Numbered from the stretch's first letter, positions 43,941-54,099 are shown. The stretch is 64,000 bases of DNA from CBDCUF01 sp965222525 (GCA_965222525.1 OZ244955.1:1364001-1428000); one strand, 5' to 3'. Notes: generated by a model not told the origin, from the sequence alone. A program made the numbers and translations.

Positions 43941-44942
43941 ATGGAACAGACTGTAAGAGTAGCTTTGCGGGATGCGATGGCGGAGGAGATGCGCCGCGAC
44001 GGTGATGTGTTCGTCATGGGCGAGGAAGTGGCGGAATATCAGGGGGCGTACAAGGTTACCGAAGGGCTGCTTGAGGAATTCGGCGACAAGCGGGTAGTCG
44101 ATACGCCTATAACCGAGCATGGTTTTGCCGGGCTTGGTGTCGGTGCGGCTTTTACAGGTCTGAAGCCGATTGTGGAGTTTATGACCTGGAATTTTGCGAT
44201 GCAGGCAATCGACCAGATTATCAATTCCGCTGCGAAGACCAATTACATGTCGGGCGGGCAGGTGCGCTGCCCGATTGTATTCCGTGGGCCGAACGGTGCA
44301 GCGGCGAGGGTAGCTGCCCAGCATTCGCAATGCTATGCCAGTTGGTACGCGCATGTGCCTGGGCTGAAGGTGATTGCACCATATTCTGCTTCCGACTGCA
44401 AGGGGTTGCTGAAGGCGGCCATCCGTGACCCGAATCCGGTGGTGTTTCTGGAGAATGAGATAACTTATGGCCATAAATTCGAGGTTCCCGATGAGGCGGA
44501 ATTCAATAGCGGGGATTATCTGGTGCCGATTGGCAAGGCAGCAGTTTTGCGTGAGGGGACGGACGTGACCATTACCGCATTTTCGATACAGGTCGGTTAT
44601 GCGCTGGAGGCGGCGGAGGTACTGGCAAAGAAAGGGATTTCTGCGGAAGTTATTGATTTACGCACATTGCGCCCGCTGGATAAGCAGACGGTTATAGACT
44701 CGGTCCGCAAGACGCACAGGCTGGTAGCGGTTGAGGAGGGCTGGCCGTTTGCCGGAGTAGCTGCGGAGATATCGGCGATGATTATGGAGGAGGCTTTCGA
44801 CGAGCTGGACGCACCGGTTGCCCGTGTCACCGGCAAGGATGTCCCCCTTCCATATGCCGCCAATCTGGAAAAACTCGCCCTGCCGCAGGTAGAGGATATA
44901 ATTGAATCAGCGGAGCGTGTTTGTTTCAGGGAGGAAGGATGA
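43941..44942 (+). CDS. pdhB: PdhB, pyruvate dehydrogenase E1 beta subunit
   Basis: 333 residues. Thiamine diphosphate-dependent E1 beta: [57 protein letters not shown] and [15 protein letters not shown] are typical of the alphaproteobacterial/mitochondrial type. It lacks the N-terminal lipoyl domain that many alphaproteobacterial PdhB proteins carry. The alpha subunit gene pdhA is not upstream; a lipoprotein gene is. Confidence 0.95.
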   Translation: MEQTVRVALRDAMAEEMRRDGDVFVMGEEVAEYQGAYKVTEGLLEEFGDKRVVDTPITEHGFAGLGVGAAFTGLKPIVEFMTWNFAMQAIDQIINSAAKTNYMSGGQVRCPIVFRGPNGAAARVAAQHSQCYASWYAHVPGLKVIAPYSASDCKGLLKAAIRDPNPVVFLENEITYGHKFEVPDEAEFNSGDYLVPIGKAAVLREGTDVTITAFSIQVGYALEAAEVLAKKGISAEVIDLRTLRPLDKQTVIDSVRKTHRLVAVEEGWPFAGVAAEISAMIMEEAFDELDAPVARVTGKDVPLPYAANLEKLALPQVEDIIESAERVCFREEG

Positions 44943-45220
44943 CCCAATTAACACCCGAACAGCGGGAAGAAATACTGAAAATCGCCGGAAAATACGGCGT
45001 TACCAATATCCGTGTATTCGGCTCCTACGCCCGTGGCGATGCCGATGAAAACAGTGACCTTGATTTACTGATTGATATGGAGCGTCCCGGACTGTCCAAA
45101 CTTGTTGGATTTAAACTGGATGCTGAAGAAGTAATACATAAACCGGTAGATGTGGTTAAAGAGACAGGGTTACACTGGTATATAAAAGACCGTGTAATTA
45201 ATGAAGCACGCCCTTTATGA
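44939..45220 (+). CDS. MNT-domain nucleotidyltransferase, antitoxin of HEPN/MNT pair
   Basis: 93 residues. Minimal nucleotidyltransferase with the motif GS-x10-DxD: G28 S29 ... D40 L41 D42, followed by VDVVKE with the third acidic position. In type VII systems MntA transfers AMP from ATP to a tyrosine of the HEPN toxin and neutralises it. The start overlaps the pdhB stop (ATGA), with GAGGAAGG as ribosome site; its own stop overlaps the next start in the same way. The start at 44921 would extend into pdhB and is less likely. Confidence 0.88.
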   Translation: MTQLTPEQREEILKIAGKYGVTNIRVFGSYARGDADENSDLDLLIDMERPGLSKLVGFKLDAEEVIHKPVDVVKETGLHWYIKDRVINEARPL

Positions 45221-45570
45221 ACAAGGACCCAAAATTATATCTTGGCCATATACTGGACGAAATTGAAATGATAAGTCAATTTGTCAGTGGTGGAAAAGAT
45301 GTATTTATGGAAGATTCAATGGTTTATTATGCCGTTCTACGTAGCTTGCAAACTTTGTCCGAATCAACCCAGAAAATTCCCGATAGCATTAAAACCGAGA
45401 ATCCGCATATAGAATGGAGAGAAATTTCAGGTTTTCGTAATGTACTTGTTCATGATTATCTTGAAGGGTATGATAGGGCAGATATATGGGATGTAGTTGA
45501 AAACGACCTGCCCAGATTGAAAAACGTTATTAGAAAATACATACCAGACTGGAAACTAAGGGATGAGTAA
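45217..45570 (+). CDS. HEPN-domain protein (DUF86), HepT-like toxin
   Basis: 117 residues. The RNase motif R-x4-H-x-Y is intact: R74, H79, Y81 (RNVLVHDY), and the family segments YYAVLRSLQTLSESTQKIP and IEWREISGFRN match DUF86. Y81 is the position AMPylated by the partner in characterised pairs. Start overlaps the MNT stop by four bases, and pdhC begins at the next base after its stop, so both genes are locked into the pdh operon. Whether the toxin is active cannot be told. Confidence 0.88.
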   Translation: MNKDPKLYLGHILDEIEMISQFVSGGKDVFMEDSMVYYAVLRSLQTLSESTQKIPDSIKTENPHIEWREISGFRNVLVHDYLEGYDRADIWDVVENDLPRLKNVIRKYIPDWKLRDE

Positions 45571-46890
45571 ATGCCAATAGAGATATTGATGCCGGCGCTT
45601 TCGCCGACTATGACGGAGGGGACTTTGGCCAAGTGGCTGAAAGCGGAGGGGGATGTTGTGTCCGCCGGTGATGTTATTGCCGAAATTGAGACTGACAAGG
45701 CCACTATGGAAGTCGAGGCGGTTGATGAGGGTGTGCTTGGTCGTATAGTGGTCAAGGATGGTACCGATAATGTGCCTGTTAATAATGTAATTGCGCTGCT
45801 GCTGGAGGATGGTGAGGATAAGTCGGTGCTGGATGATTACGTAGTGGCTAGTAATGAGAATCCAGAGTTTAGTGAAGAATCCAGTAGAAGCCAGAGATCA
45901 GACGAGAGTAAGGAAGCGCCATCAACTACTAGCCCTAAACTATCAGCCGCAGCACCGGTTTCTTCCCCTAAGCTTGCACCGAAACCGGCTGCTGATAACC
46001 GACAACTGACAACTGACAACCGCACCGCCGCAAGCCCGCTTGCCCGCCGGATTGCATCGCAGAACGGTATAGACCTGTCTTCTGTAGTCGGTACAGGGCC
46101 CAGGGGGCGCATTATCAAGGCGGATATTGAGGAAGCGATTGCCCGTGGCGGCAGTGGTGGGGTGGTGCGCCGTAACCCGGCGGAATTCATGAATATCCCC
46201 AATACCAATATGCGCAAGGTGGTTGCCCGCCGTCTGCTTGAGGCCAAGCAGCAAATCCCGCATTTCTACCTGACTATCGATTGCGAGATGGATGCGTTGC
46301 TGGATGTACGCAAGCAGTTGAATGATAAAGCGGTGGCCAGTGCGGGCAAGGATAACCCGCCCGCATATAAACTTTCGGTTAATGATTTTATTATAAAAGC
46401 CTCAGCTCTCGCACTGAAAGACGTGCCGGAAGCCAATGCCAGCTGGTATGATGATGCGATTGTGCAATATAGTAATGTTGATATTTCGGTAGCGGTGGCG
46501 ATTGAGGGAGGGCTGATTACGCCAATTATACAGAATGCCGATCAAAAGACCTTACCGCAGATTTCCGGTGAGATGAAGGAACTTGCCGCCCGTGCCCGTG
46601 AGGGAGCCCTGCAGCCGCATGAATATGAAGGCGGCGGGTTTAGCATATCCAATCTCGGTATGTACGGAATCAAACAGTTTTCGGCGATAGTCAATCCGCC
46701 GCAATCATGTATCCTGGCTGTAGGCAAGGGTGAGGAGCGGGTGATTGTAAAAGACGGTGAGTTTGCCATAGCCAATATGATGACGGTCACCCTGTCGGTA
46801 GACCACCGCTCTGTCGATGGTGCAGTAGGGGCTAATTTCCTCACCGCATTCAAACAGTACATCGAATCGCCGGTTACGATGTTTGTTTAG
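45571..46890 (+). CDS. pdhC: PdhC, dihydrolipoamide acetyltransferase (E2)
   Basis: 439 residues. One lipoyl domain (1-80, lysine K43 in ETDKATMEVEA), a Ser/Ala/Pro-rich linker, a peripheral-subunit-binding domain (about 150-186, ASPLARRIASQNGIDLSSVV), a second linker and the acetyltransferase core with H412 and D416 in DHRSVDGA. The first linker includes a four-unit seven-base tandem repeat (45994-46021) read in frame. No lpd gene follows; cvpA is convergent. Confidence 0.95.
   Translation: MPIEILMPALSPTMTEGTLAKWLKAEGDVVSAGDVIAEIETDKATMEVEAVDEGVLGRIVVKDGTDNVPVNNVIALLLEDGEDKSVLDDYVVASNENPEFSEESSRSQRSDESKEAPSTTSPKLSAAAPVSSPKLAPKPAADNRQLTTDNRTAASPLARRIASQNGIDLSSVVGTGPRGRIIKADIEEAIARGGSGGVVRRNPAEFMNIPNTNMRKVVARRLLEAKQQIPHFYLTIDCEMDALLDVRKQLNDKAVASAGKDNPPAYKLSVNDFIIKASALALKDVPEANASWYDDAIVQYSNVDISVAVAIEGGLITPIIQNADQKTLPQISGEMKELAARAREGALQPHEYEGGGFSISNLGMYGIKQFSAIVNPPQSCILAVGKGEERVIVKDGEFAIANMMTVTLSVDHRSVDGAVGANFLTAFKQYIESPVTMFV
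45994..46021. repeat. Seven-base tandem repeat in pdhC linker
   Basis: Units GATAACC, GACAACT, GACAACT, GACAACC, 28 bases, coding DNRQLTTDNR in the linker between lipoyl and subunit-binding domains. Same unit length and number as in cysS. Confidence 0.8.
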
Positions 46891-46899
46891 GGGAGGTTC

Positions 46900-47511
46900 C
46901 TATTCCTCATCATAAAAATCGAAGAATTCATCATCCTCGAAACTTTCGAACCCCTCTTCCACCGCTTCCTTGATTTCATCACCGGCGGCGGGTGCGATTT
47001 CACCCAAATCCTTGTCGTCTTCACCCTTGGCGAACCTCTTGCTGTCAGGATCATAGCCGGGCAGTACATTGCCGAGCAAATGTGCACCGCCTTTGGTAAT
47101 CTCATATGTTTTGCCTCTTTGAAGCCATGACGGGTCTTCCTCGGTGACCATCATCACTCCGAAATGCAGTGTGGATACCACCGCCATCCCCAGCACCGCA
47201 CCGAAAATCAGCCCCAGCGCACGATCCATAATCCCCTGGCTCCATCCCTTCAGTGCGCTCAATATGATTGCGTTGAACACCATTATAACGATGAATGAGA
47301 CTATGAACACCAGCAATACCGCAAACATATTGCTCATAAGCGAGCCGCTCCCGATATGCTCGGTGGCATATGGATAGAATATAAGTGTAGAGAATGCCGC
47401 TCCCACCCAGCCGAATAATGCCAGAAAAGTCTTCAGCATCCCGCTGAAAAAACCGGCAAAGGTGAATATCAGCACTACAATACAAACAAATACGTCAACT
47501 TCTGTGAACAT
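46900..47511 (-). CDS. cvpA: CvpA-family membrane protein
   Basis: 203 residues with four to five membrane spans (start VDVFVCIVVLIFTFAGFFSGMLK) and an acidic, Asp/Glu/Phe-rich C-terminal tail. CvpA is linked to envelope homeostasis and colicin V export; purF, its usual downstream partner, is not here. radA lies upstream, a usual alphaproteobacterial neighbour, but a family B repeat separates them. Confidence 0.9.
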   Translation of the reverse strand: MFTEVDVFVCIVVLIFTFAGFFSGMLKTFLALFGWVGAAFSTLIFYPYATEHIGSGSLMSNMFAVLLVFIVSFIVIMVFNAIILSALKGWSQGIMDRALGLIFGAVLGMAVVSTLHFGVMMVTEEDPSWLQRGKTYEITKGGAHLLGNVLPGYDPDSKRFAKGEDDKDLGEIAPAAGDEIKEAVEEGFESFEDDEFFDFYDEE

Positions 47512-47517
47512 AATTTT

Positions 47518-47664
47518 GTCATCCTGAACTTGTTTCAGGATCTATATGTCATAGCTACGTAATCGAAGATTGCTAACCAAAACTGTCAAAATACGTAAGC
47601 TACATCACTAATTATAAAAGTTCGGTCATTGGAAAAATGGATCCTGAAACAAGTTCAGGATGAC
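47518..47664. repeat. Family B palindromic repeat, copy 3
   Basis: 147 bases. Left end GTCATCCTGAACTTGTTTCA, right end TGAAACAAGTTCAGGATGAC, perfect inverted copies for 20 bases and beyond. It begins six bases from the cvpA start, so its end (AGGATGAC on the gene strand) lies where the cvpA ribosome site should be. Confidence 0.9.
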
Positions 47665-47684
47665 ATTTCCATTTATGCGATCAA

Positions 47685-49034
47685 CTACTTAAGAAAATCC
47701 CTCAATTGAGTTATATACTTAATCTCTTTGAGAATAAAGTTTTTACTTGTATTTTTTGTGTCAATGGGAGCTATCGCATTGGAAAAGCCCAGTTTTTCAG
47801 CCTCCCGCAGGCGTGCATCGGATTGCCCGACCGGACGCACCTCGCCGGATAGCCCGACCTCCCCGAAAATAACTGTCTGTCCGGCAATCGGTATATTGGC
47901 CAGCGCGGAAATCAGAGCAGCTGCAACCGCCAGATCCGCCGCCGGTTCACTAACCCGCATACCGCCCGCAACATTAAGATACACCTCCTTGTCACCGAAT
48001 TTCATCCCGCATCTTGTCTGCAACACCGCCATAATCATTGCCAGCCGGTTGCTGTCCCAGCCGACTACCGCCCGCCTCGGCACCGCCATACTGGTCGGCG
48101 CAATAAGCGCCTGTATCTCCAGCAACACCGGCCTTGTGCCTTCAATTCCTGCAAATACTACCGAACCACTGACTTCCCCTGCCTTCCCGGAAATAAACAG
48201 TGACGAAGGATTCGGCACTTCCTGCAATCCCTTGTCGGTCATCTCGAATACACCGATTTCATTGGCTGCCCCGAATCGGTTCTTCACCGCCCGCAATATA
48301 CGGAACTGGTGGCCGTTATCGCCCTCGAAATAAAGCACCGTATCGACCATATGCTCCAGCACCTTGGGGCCGGCAATCTGGCCTTCCTTGGTAACATGCC
48401 CGACCAGAATCAGCGTAGTTCCCTGCTTTTTGGCCAGTGTTATCAGCTCATGCGCCGACATCCGCACCTGGCTTACCGTACCCGGTGCCGATTCGATATT
48501 ATCCACGAACATGGTCTGAATCGAGTCGATTATCGCAACATCTACCTTGCTTTTGGCAAATGTGTTGAGGATATCATTAACCGAAGTGGCACTGGCAAGT
48601 TTCGTCGGGGCGCCTTCAACCCCAAGCCGCTTTGCCCGCAGCCGCACCTGCTCAATGGACTCCTCACCGGTTATATAGGCGCAGTCAAGGCCAGACCGGG
48701 CGATATTCGCTGCCATTTGCAGCAGTAATGTGGATTTGCCTATACCAGGGTCACCACCGATAAGCACTGCCGAGCCGGATACCAGCCCTCCGCCCAATAC
48801 CCTGTTTAATTCCTCAATTGCAGTGCTTTTGCGTGGCGGGGATTCTGCCTCTCCCTTAAGCGGCTGGAATTCTATAATTTTTGCCGATTTTGCCGAGGTG
48901 ATTTTGCTATACGCAGCGGAAGTAGCCTCCTCGCTTATGCTGTTCCACGCATTACAGGCATCACACTTCCCCGACCATTTCTGATAAACAGCCCCACATT
49001 CATTACAAACATATCTTGTAGCCAGCTTGGGCAT
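47685..49034 (-). CDS. radA: RadA, DNA repair ATPase/branch migration factor
   Basis: 449 residues. Zinc finger Cys at 10, 13, 24 and 27; Walker A GGDPGIGKST at 93-102; the RadA motif KNRFG in VKNRFGAANE; and a C-terminal Lon-protease-like domain. It extends recombination intermediates with RecA. Confidence 0.96.
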   Translation of the reverse strand: MPKLATRYVCNECGAVYQKWSGKCDACNAWNSISEEATSAAYSKITSAKSAKIIEFQPLKGEAESPPRKSTAIEELNRVLGGGLVSGSAVLIGGDPGIGKSTLLLQMAANIARSGLDCAYITGEESIEQVRLRAKRLGVEGAPTKLASATSVNDILNTFAKSKVDVAIIDSIQTMFVDNIESAPGTVSQVRMSAHELITLAKKQGTTLILVGHVTKEGQIAGPKVLEHMVDTVLYFEGDNGHQFRILRAVKNRFGAANEIGVFEMTDKGLQEVPNPSSLFISGKAGEVSGSVVFAGIEGTRPVLLEIQALIAPTSMAVPRRAVVGWDSNRLAMIMAVLQTRCGMKFGDKEVYLNVAGGMRVSEPAADLAVAAALISALANIPIAGQTVIFGEVGLSGEVRPVGQSDARLREAEKLGFSNAIAPIDTKNTSKNFILKEIKYITQLRDFLK

Positions 49035-49056
49035 TACTGATTATATTTGAAAAAAG

Positions 49057-51231
49057 CTAATTATAGCCTTCTTTTCTGTCGCCTCGGTCGTCGCGGTCAC
49101 GGCGGGGAGGGCGGCGTTCGAACTGGTCGGATAAATCATCGCCGGTTTCCTGATCGACCTGCTTCATGCTGAGCTTGACCTTGCCCTGACGGTCAATTCC
49201 AATACACATCACCTTGATGATATCGCCCTCGGAAACCACTTCATCAACCGAGCCGACACGGCGGTCAACCAGTTCGCTGATATGAACCAGTCCCTGGCGT
49301 TTGCCCATAAACTCAACAAATGCACCGAAATCCACCACTTTTACCACCAGACAATCATGATAAATTTTATTTATTTCCGGCTCCTCGACGATGTCATTTA
49401 TCATCTCGAGCGCCTTTCTGGCGGATTCGCTGTCAATGGCGGCCACCTTGATAAGCCCGTCATCATTGATATCCACCTTGGCACCGCTGACCTCACAGAT
49501 TTCGCGGATAACCTTACCTCCCGAGCCGATAACCTCACGTATTTTCGCCACAGGAATCGTAATGGAGGTAATTTTCGGTGCGTTATCCTTTACATCCTCG
49601 TTTGCACTGCTGATAGCCCGTGCCATCTCACCGAGTATATGCTTGCGCCCGTCATTAGCCTGCGCCAGTGCCTGCTGCATAATCTCCAGTGTAATGCCCT
49701 GGATTTTTATGTCCATCTGCAGGGAAGTGATGCCCTCGTCAGTACCGGCCACCTTGAAATCCATATCGCCGAGATGGTCTTCGTCGCCCATAATATCGGA
49801 CAGGACAACGAAATTGTCACCTTCCTTGATAAGCCCCATCGCAATACCGGCAACCGGCCTGCGCAGCGGAACTCCGGCATCCATCATTGCCAGTGACGAG
49901 CCGCATACCGTTGCCATTGAGGACGAGCCGTTGGATTCGGTAATTTCAGATACTATACGGATTGTATAAGGGAAATCCTCCTGTGTCGGCAGGAGCGCAT
50001 TGAGTGCCCGCCAGGCCAGCTTGCCATGGCCAATTTCACGGCGTCCGGGAGGACGAAGCATACTGGCCTCGCCAACCGAAAATGGCGGGAAGTTGTAGTG
50101 TAGCAGGAAGTGCTGTGTGCCACTGCCTTCGAGTGAATCAAAACGCTGCTGGTCTTCGCCGGTACCAAGGGTAGTCACTACCAGTGCCTGGGTTTCACCG
50201 CGGGTAAACAGCGCCGAACCGTGCGTATTGGGTAATACACCTATCTCGGATTCAATCTGGCGGACATCCGCCGGATTGCGGCCATCAATACGGGTGCCGT
50301 CCTTAAGCAAGTCACCACGGACGATATTTTTCTCAAGCTTTTTCAGGCGAGAACCGACCAGATCTCCAGCTATCGCTTCATCTTCTTCCGTTAACTTGCT
50401 GATAACCTTGTCTTTTGCTACGCTTATCTTTTCAACGCGAGCCTGTTTGTCACGTTCACCATATGCAGTACGTAAATCTGCTTCGGCCAACTCCACGACT
50501 TTTCTGTCAAGTCCGGAGTAATCCTCTTCCTTAACCTCCCAGCGCTTTTTGCCGCATTCCGCTGCCAGCTCCTCGATGAGCTTTATCGCGGGCTGCATTT
50601 CATCATGCGCATATTTCACCGCTCCAAGTACTATATCTTCCGGTAATTCGTTGATTTCAGACTCAACCATCATCACCGAATCCTTGGTGCCGGCCACAAT
50701 CATATCCATATCGCTGTCCACCTCAAATCCTACGGTCGGATTTAGCACATACTGCTCATTTATATAACCCACACGGGCACCTGCAATCGGGCCGTCAAAG
50801 GGAATGCCGGAAATCGCCAGTGCCGCCGAAGCCCCGACCATAGCTACAATATCCGGGTCATTTTCCATATCATATTGCAAAACCGTACAGATTACCTGAG
50901 TATCGTTCCTGAATGCCTCCGGAAAAAGCGGGCGTATCGGACGGTCTATCAGGCGGGAAGTCAGGGTTTCCTTCTCACTCGGACGACCCTCACGTTTGAA
51001 AAAACCACCCGGAATCTTACCCGCCGCATAGGTTTTCTCCTGATACTGCACGGTAAGCGGGAAAAAATCTATCCCTTCCTTTGGCTCCTTGGCTGCTACC
51101 GCAGTACATAAAACCCTTGTCTCGCCATATCTTATCATAACCGCGCCATCTGCCTGCCGCGCTACTTTTCCCGTTTCAATTTCAAGCGTACGTCCGCCCC
51201 ATTCAATCGATTTCTTAACTACATTAAACAT
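49057..51231 (-). CDS. pnp: Pnp, polynucleotide phosphorylase
   Basis: 724 residues: two RNase PH domains, the second with the active-site region [16 protein letters not shown], then KH ([20 protein letters not shown]) and S1 domains ([19 protein letters not shown]), ending in an Arg/Asp-rich tail. 3'-5' RNA decay. Part of truB-rpsO-pnp. Confidence 0.97.
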   Translation of the reverse strand: MFNVVKKSIEWGGRTLEIETGKVARQADGAVMIRYGETRVLCTAVAAKEPKEGIDFFPLTVQYQEKTYAAGKIPGGFFKREGRPSEKETLTSRLIDRPIRPLFPEAFRNDTQVICTVLQYDMENDPDIVAMVGASAALAISGIPFDGPIAGARVGYINEQYVLNPTVGFEVDSDMDMIVAGTKDSVMMVESEINELPEDIVLGAVKYAHDEMQPAIKLIEELAAECGKKRWEVKEEDYSGLDRKVVELAEADLRTAYGERDKQARVEKISVAKDKVISKLTEEDEAIAGDLVGSRLKKLEKNIVRGDLLKDGTRIDGRNPADVRQIESEIGVLPNTHGSALFTRGETQALVVTTLGTGEDQQRFDSLEGSGTQHFLLHYNFPPFSVGEASMLRPPGRREIGHGKLAWRALNALLPTQEDFPYTIRIVSEITESNGSSSMATVCGSSLAMMDAGVPLRRPVAGIAMGLIKEGDNFVVLSDIMGDEDHLGDMDFKVAGTDEGITSLQMDIKIQGITLEIMQQALAQANDGRKHILGEMARAISSANEDVKDNAPKITSITIPVAKIREVIGSGGKVIREICEVSGAKVDINDDGLIKVAAIDSESARKALEMINDIVEEPEINKIYHDCLVVKVVDFGAFVEFMGKRQGLVHISELVDRRVGSVDEVVSEGDIIKVMCIGIDRQGKVKLSMKQVDQETGDDLSDQFERRPPRRDRDDRGDRKEGYN

Positions 51232-51336
51232 TTAAATTCCTTTTCTTTCTGGTTGATAAATAAAAATATTTTGTCTTCTGACTTATACAAAGAACAAATT
51301 ACTTTTGGAAGTAATAATAGTATTGAAGCAATTTGT

Positions 51337-51360
51337 CATGCTGAATTTTACCCCAGCATT
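51337..51360. repeat. Half-copy of a GTCATGCTGAA repeat
   Basis: GTCATGCTGAATTTTACCCC AGCA resembles one end of family B and lacks the other. It is located in the 158-base gap between rpsO and pnp. Weak on its own. Confidence 0.4.
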
Positions 51361-51389
51361 TATCTCATGCCTTATGCGAAAAATTATAA

Positions 51390-51659
51390 CTATTTCCTGA
51401 GTCCGAGTTTCTTGATAAGCGACTCGTAACGATTGAAGTCCTTTTTCTTCAGATAGTCCAGAAGACGCCTCCTGCGCCCCACCATAACCAGCAACCCCCT
51501 GCGGGAATGATGGTCCTTGCGGTTGGTTTTGAGATGCTCCGTCAGATTGTTAATGCGCTCGGTGAGAATAGCCACCTGCACTTCAGGTGAACCGGTATCA
51601 CCCTGCTTTACAGCAAAATCCTCTATGAGATCCTGCTTCTTTTCAGCTGTTATCGACAT
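51390..51659 (-). CDS. rpsO: Ribosomal protein S15
   Basis: 89 residues, normal length. [20 protein letters not shown] and [20 protein letters not shown] are characteristic; it binds the central domain of 16S rRNA. An AGGAGGAAC site precedes the start. It lies 15 bases downstream of truB and upstream of pnp, the classic order. Confidence 0.97.
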   Translation of the reverse strand: MSITAEKKQDLIEDFAVKQGDTGSPEVQVAILTERINNLTEHLKTNRKDHHSRRGLLVMVGRRRRLLDYLKKKDFNRYESLIKKLGLRK

Positions 51660-51674
51660 CGTTCCTCCTCTTTG

Positions 51675-52562
51675 TTATAAATTGAATACTCTGACCGGTT
51701 TTACTTTGTCACCCTGTATTTCAGCAATTGCAACCAGCCTGTTATCAGACTTGACGCAGATATTTCCGTCCTCATACGCCGCGGGATTGTCTATCGCAAT
51801 CCTCTGGCCATTTTTCAAACGGGTAGCCAAATCGGGGGTAAGCTCCAGCACCGGGATGTCGTCCAGTGCTGTCTCAACCGGCAATAAATACGTTGATTTC
51901 TCAAACGAGTCGGCACTATGCACCAGTTTTTCCAAATTTTCCAGAGAAATCGCACTGTTTTCCGAAAAAAATCCGACCCCTGTTCTGCGCAAGGCGGAAA
52001 TATGGCCGCAAGCACCGAGTTTTGCACATAAATCACAGGCAACAGAACGTACATAAGTGCCTTTCCCGCAGGTCATTTCAAAAATCGCTTGGTTTTTCTG
52101 TGGTATGGACAGGAGTTTTAACCGGTGGATTGTCACTTTGCGCGGAGTTAGCTGGGGAGCTTCGCCCTTGCGCGCCAGATCATATGCCCGCCTGCCTTTC
52201 ACTTTTATAGCGGAATATGCCGGTGGGACTTGCTCTATCTCACCGATGAAATCTTTCAGTGCGCTGTGGATTTCACTTTCCGTCGGGGTGTAGTCACCGG
52301 TTTCGGTGATATTTCCTTCCGAATCGAGTGTGTCCGTGTTAGCGCCAAAACTTATAGTAAAGCTATAAGTTTTTTCTTTATCCATCATAAATTGAATGGA
52401 TTTTGTAGCTTCATTAATTGCAATGGGAAGGACTCCGGTGGCCAGGGGGTCGAGTGTACCGGCATGCCCAACCTTTCCCGCGCCGGTAATCCGCTTCACC
52501 CGTGCCACAACCCTTGCCGAACTCATTCCACCCGGCTTGTCAATAACAATCCATCCGTTCAT
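51675..52562 (-). CDS. truB: TruB, tRNA pseudouridine-55 synthase
   Basis: 295 residues. GWIVIDKPGGMSSARVV at the start and the catalytic Asp in GHAGTLDPLATGVLP. A C-terminal PUA-like part follows (residues about 240-290). rbfA and infB, which usually precede it, are absent; instead a family E palindrome begins 12 bases upstream of the ATG. Confidence 0.96.
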   Translation of the reverse strand: MNGWIVIDKPGGMSSARVVARVKRITGAGKVGHAGTLDPLATGVLPIAINEATKSIQFMMDKEKTYSFTISFGANTDTLDSEGNITETGDYTPTESEIHSALKDFIGEIEQVPPAYSAIKVKGRRAYDLARKGEAPQLTPRKVTIHRLKLLSIPQKNQAIFEMTCGKGTYVRSVACDLCAKLGACGHISALRRTGVGFFSENSAISLENLEKLVHSADSFEKSTYLLPVETALDDIPVLELTPDLATRLKNGQRIAIDNPAAYEDGNICVKSDNRLVAIAEIQGDKVKPVRVFNL

Positions 52563-52573
52563 TTTATATTACT

Positions 52574-52731
52574 GTCACCCCGGACGCATATTTTGTCCAA
52601 ATCTATTGATTTGGTTAACAAAATAGCGTTCTCGGGGTTATTGCAACCCCACGTGCTGTCACTTATAACCCCGAGAATGGTGTTTTCTGACTGAATCAAA
52701 GATTCAGAGAAAACATACCATCCGGGGTGAC
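52574..52731. repeat. Family E palindrome, copy 2
   Basis: 158 bases between GTCACCCCGGACGCATATTT and AAACATACCATCCGGGGTGAC. It closely matches copy 1 (42297), including CGTTCTCGGGGTTAT, the CACGTG centre and ATAACCCCGAGA. Lies between the divergent truB and pntAA genes. Confidence 0.9.
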
Positions 52732-52797
52732 AACACAGAGCACTTAAATTACAAAATCACTATTGCAACCTGCTGCTTTTGCAGATAGTTATACGAT

Positions 52798-54099
52798 ATG
52801 CGGGTTGCTGTCATTAAAGAACGCCAGAAATATGAAAACCGGGTGGCGGTTTCGGCTGAAACTGTTAAAAAACTGGTTGATTCGGGGCTGGAGGTTTTTG
52901 TTGAAAGCGGTGCCGGCAGTGCATCACAGATTGCAGATAAGGATTACACCGAGGCCGGCGCGAAAGTTGAGAAGAACCCCGAGCGTGTCCTTGAAAATGC
53001 CGATATCATCCTGAAAGTACAGCCTCCGTTCGAGGAAATCGGCGGTAAGCCTGAGTACGAGCTGTTCAAAAAGGGGGCTACCCTGATTAGCCTGCTGTCA
53101 CCCCATGAAAACATAAAGCAGATTGATAAAATGGCACGCCATCAGGTCAGCTCGTTCAGTATGGAGTTTATACCGCGTATTTCGCGGGCACAGAGCATGG
53201 ATGTGCTGTCCTCGCAGAGCAACCTTGCCGGTTACAAGGCCGTGATTGAGGCGGTTTCGTATATAAACAAGGTAGTACCGCTGATGATGACTGCGGCGGG
53301 GAAGATTACACCGGCTAATGTGCTGGTGCTTGGTGCAGGGGTGGCAGGTTTGCAGGCTATTGCAACTGCCAAACGGCTTGGGGCTGTGGTTTCCGCATTT
53401 GATGTCCGGCCTGCGGTGAAGGAGCAGGTGGAAAGTCTTGGTGCAACTTTTATAGAGGTGCAGTCGCAGGAGGATGCCGAAACCAGCGGTGGATATGCAA
53501 AGGAGATGAGCAAGGAATATCAGAAAAAACAGGGTGAGTTGCTGCATGAAACGATAAAATCACAGGATATAGTCATTACAACTGCACTGATTCCCGGCAA
53601 GCCTGCACCGGTGCTGATTACAGCGGATATGGTAAAGGATATGCGTGCCGGTTCGGTGATTGTTGATCTGGCGGCGATTGCCGGAGGGAATTGTGCGCTG
53701 AGTGAGCCGGATAAAATAGTGACAAAACATGATGTTGCGATAATGGGGACTACGAATTTACCGGTGATGGTAGCCCGTGATGCCAGTGCGCTATATGCGA
53801 AAAACCTGCTGAATTTCCTTATGGCGATTCTGCAACGAGAGGAGGATAGCGAGCCGAAAATAGTGCTGGATTTCAAGGATGAGCTTGTTTTGAGCACATT
53901 GGTGACGCATAATGGCAAGATAGTGCATCCGAATTTATCGGAACCGGCGGTTACAACCGAGAAAAAGAAGGAGCCTGCTCCTGTAAAAGCTCCTCCGAAG
54001 AAAGTTACCGAGCGCAAGCCGCATTTGAAAAAAGCCACAGCGGCGAAAGTTCCGGCGAAGAAACCGGAAAGCAAGACTAGCACAGGAGGTAAAAAATGA
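52798..54099 (+). CDS. pntAA: PntAA, proton-translocating transhydrogenase NAD-binding subunit
   Basis: 433 residues. The core of about 370 residues (NAD site [36 protein letters not shown]) matches the soluble domain I of NAD(P) transhydrogenase in its split form. Residues about 380-433 form a Lys/Pro/Ala/Thr-rich tail ([16 protein letters not shown]), not part of the family. It overlaps pntAB by four bases. An organism-specific extension is likely. Confidence 0.93.
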   Translation: MRVAVIKERQKYENRVAVSAETVKKLVDSGLEVFVESGAGSASQIADKDYTEAGAKVEKNPERVLENADIILKVQPPFEEIGGKPEYELFKKGATLISLLSPHENIKQIDKMARHQVSSFSMEFIPRISRAQSMDVLSSQSNLAGYKAVIEAVSYINKVVPLMMTAAGKITPANVLVLGAGVAGLQAIATAKRLGAVVSAFDVRPAVKEQVESLGATFIEVQSQEDAETSGGYAKEMSKEYQKKQGELLHETIKSQDIVITTALIPGKPAPVLITADMVKDMRAGSVIVDLAAIAGGNCALSEPDKIVTKHDVAIMGTTNLPVMVARDASALYAKNLLNFLMAILQREEDSEPKIVLDFKDELVLSTLVTHNGKIVHPNLSEPAVTTEKKKEPAPVKAPPKKVTERKPHLKKATAAKVPAKKPESKTSTGGKK

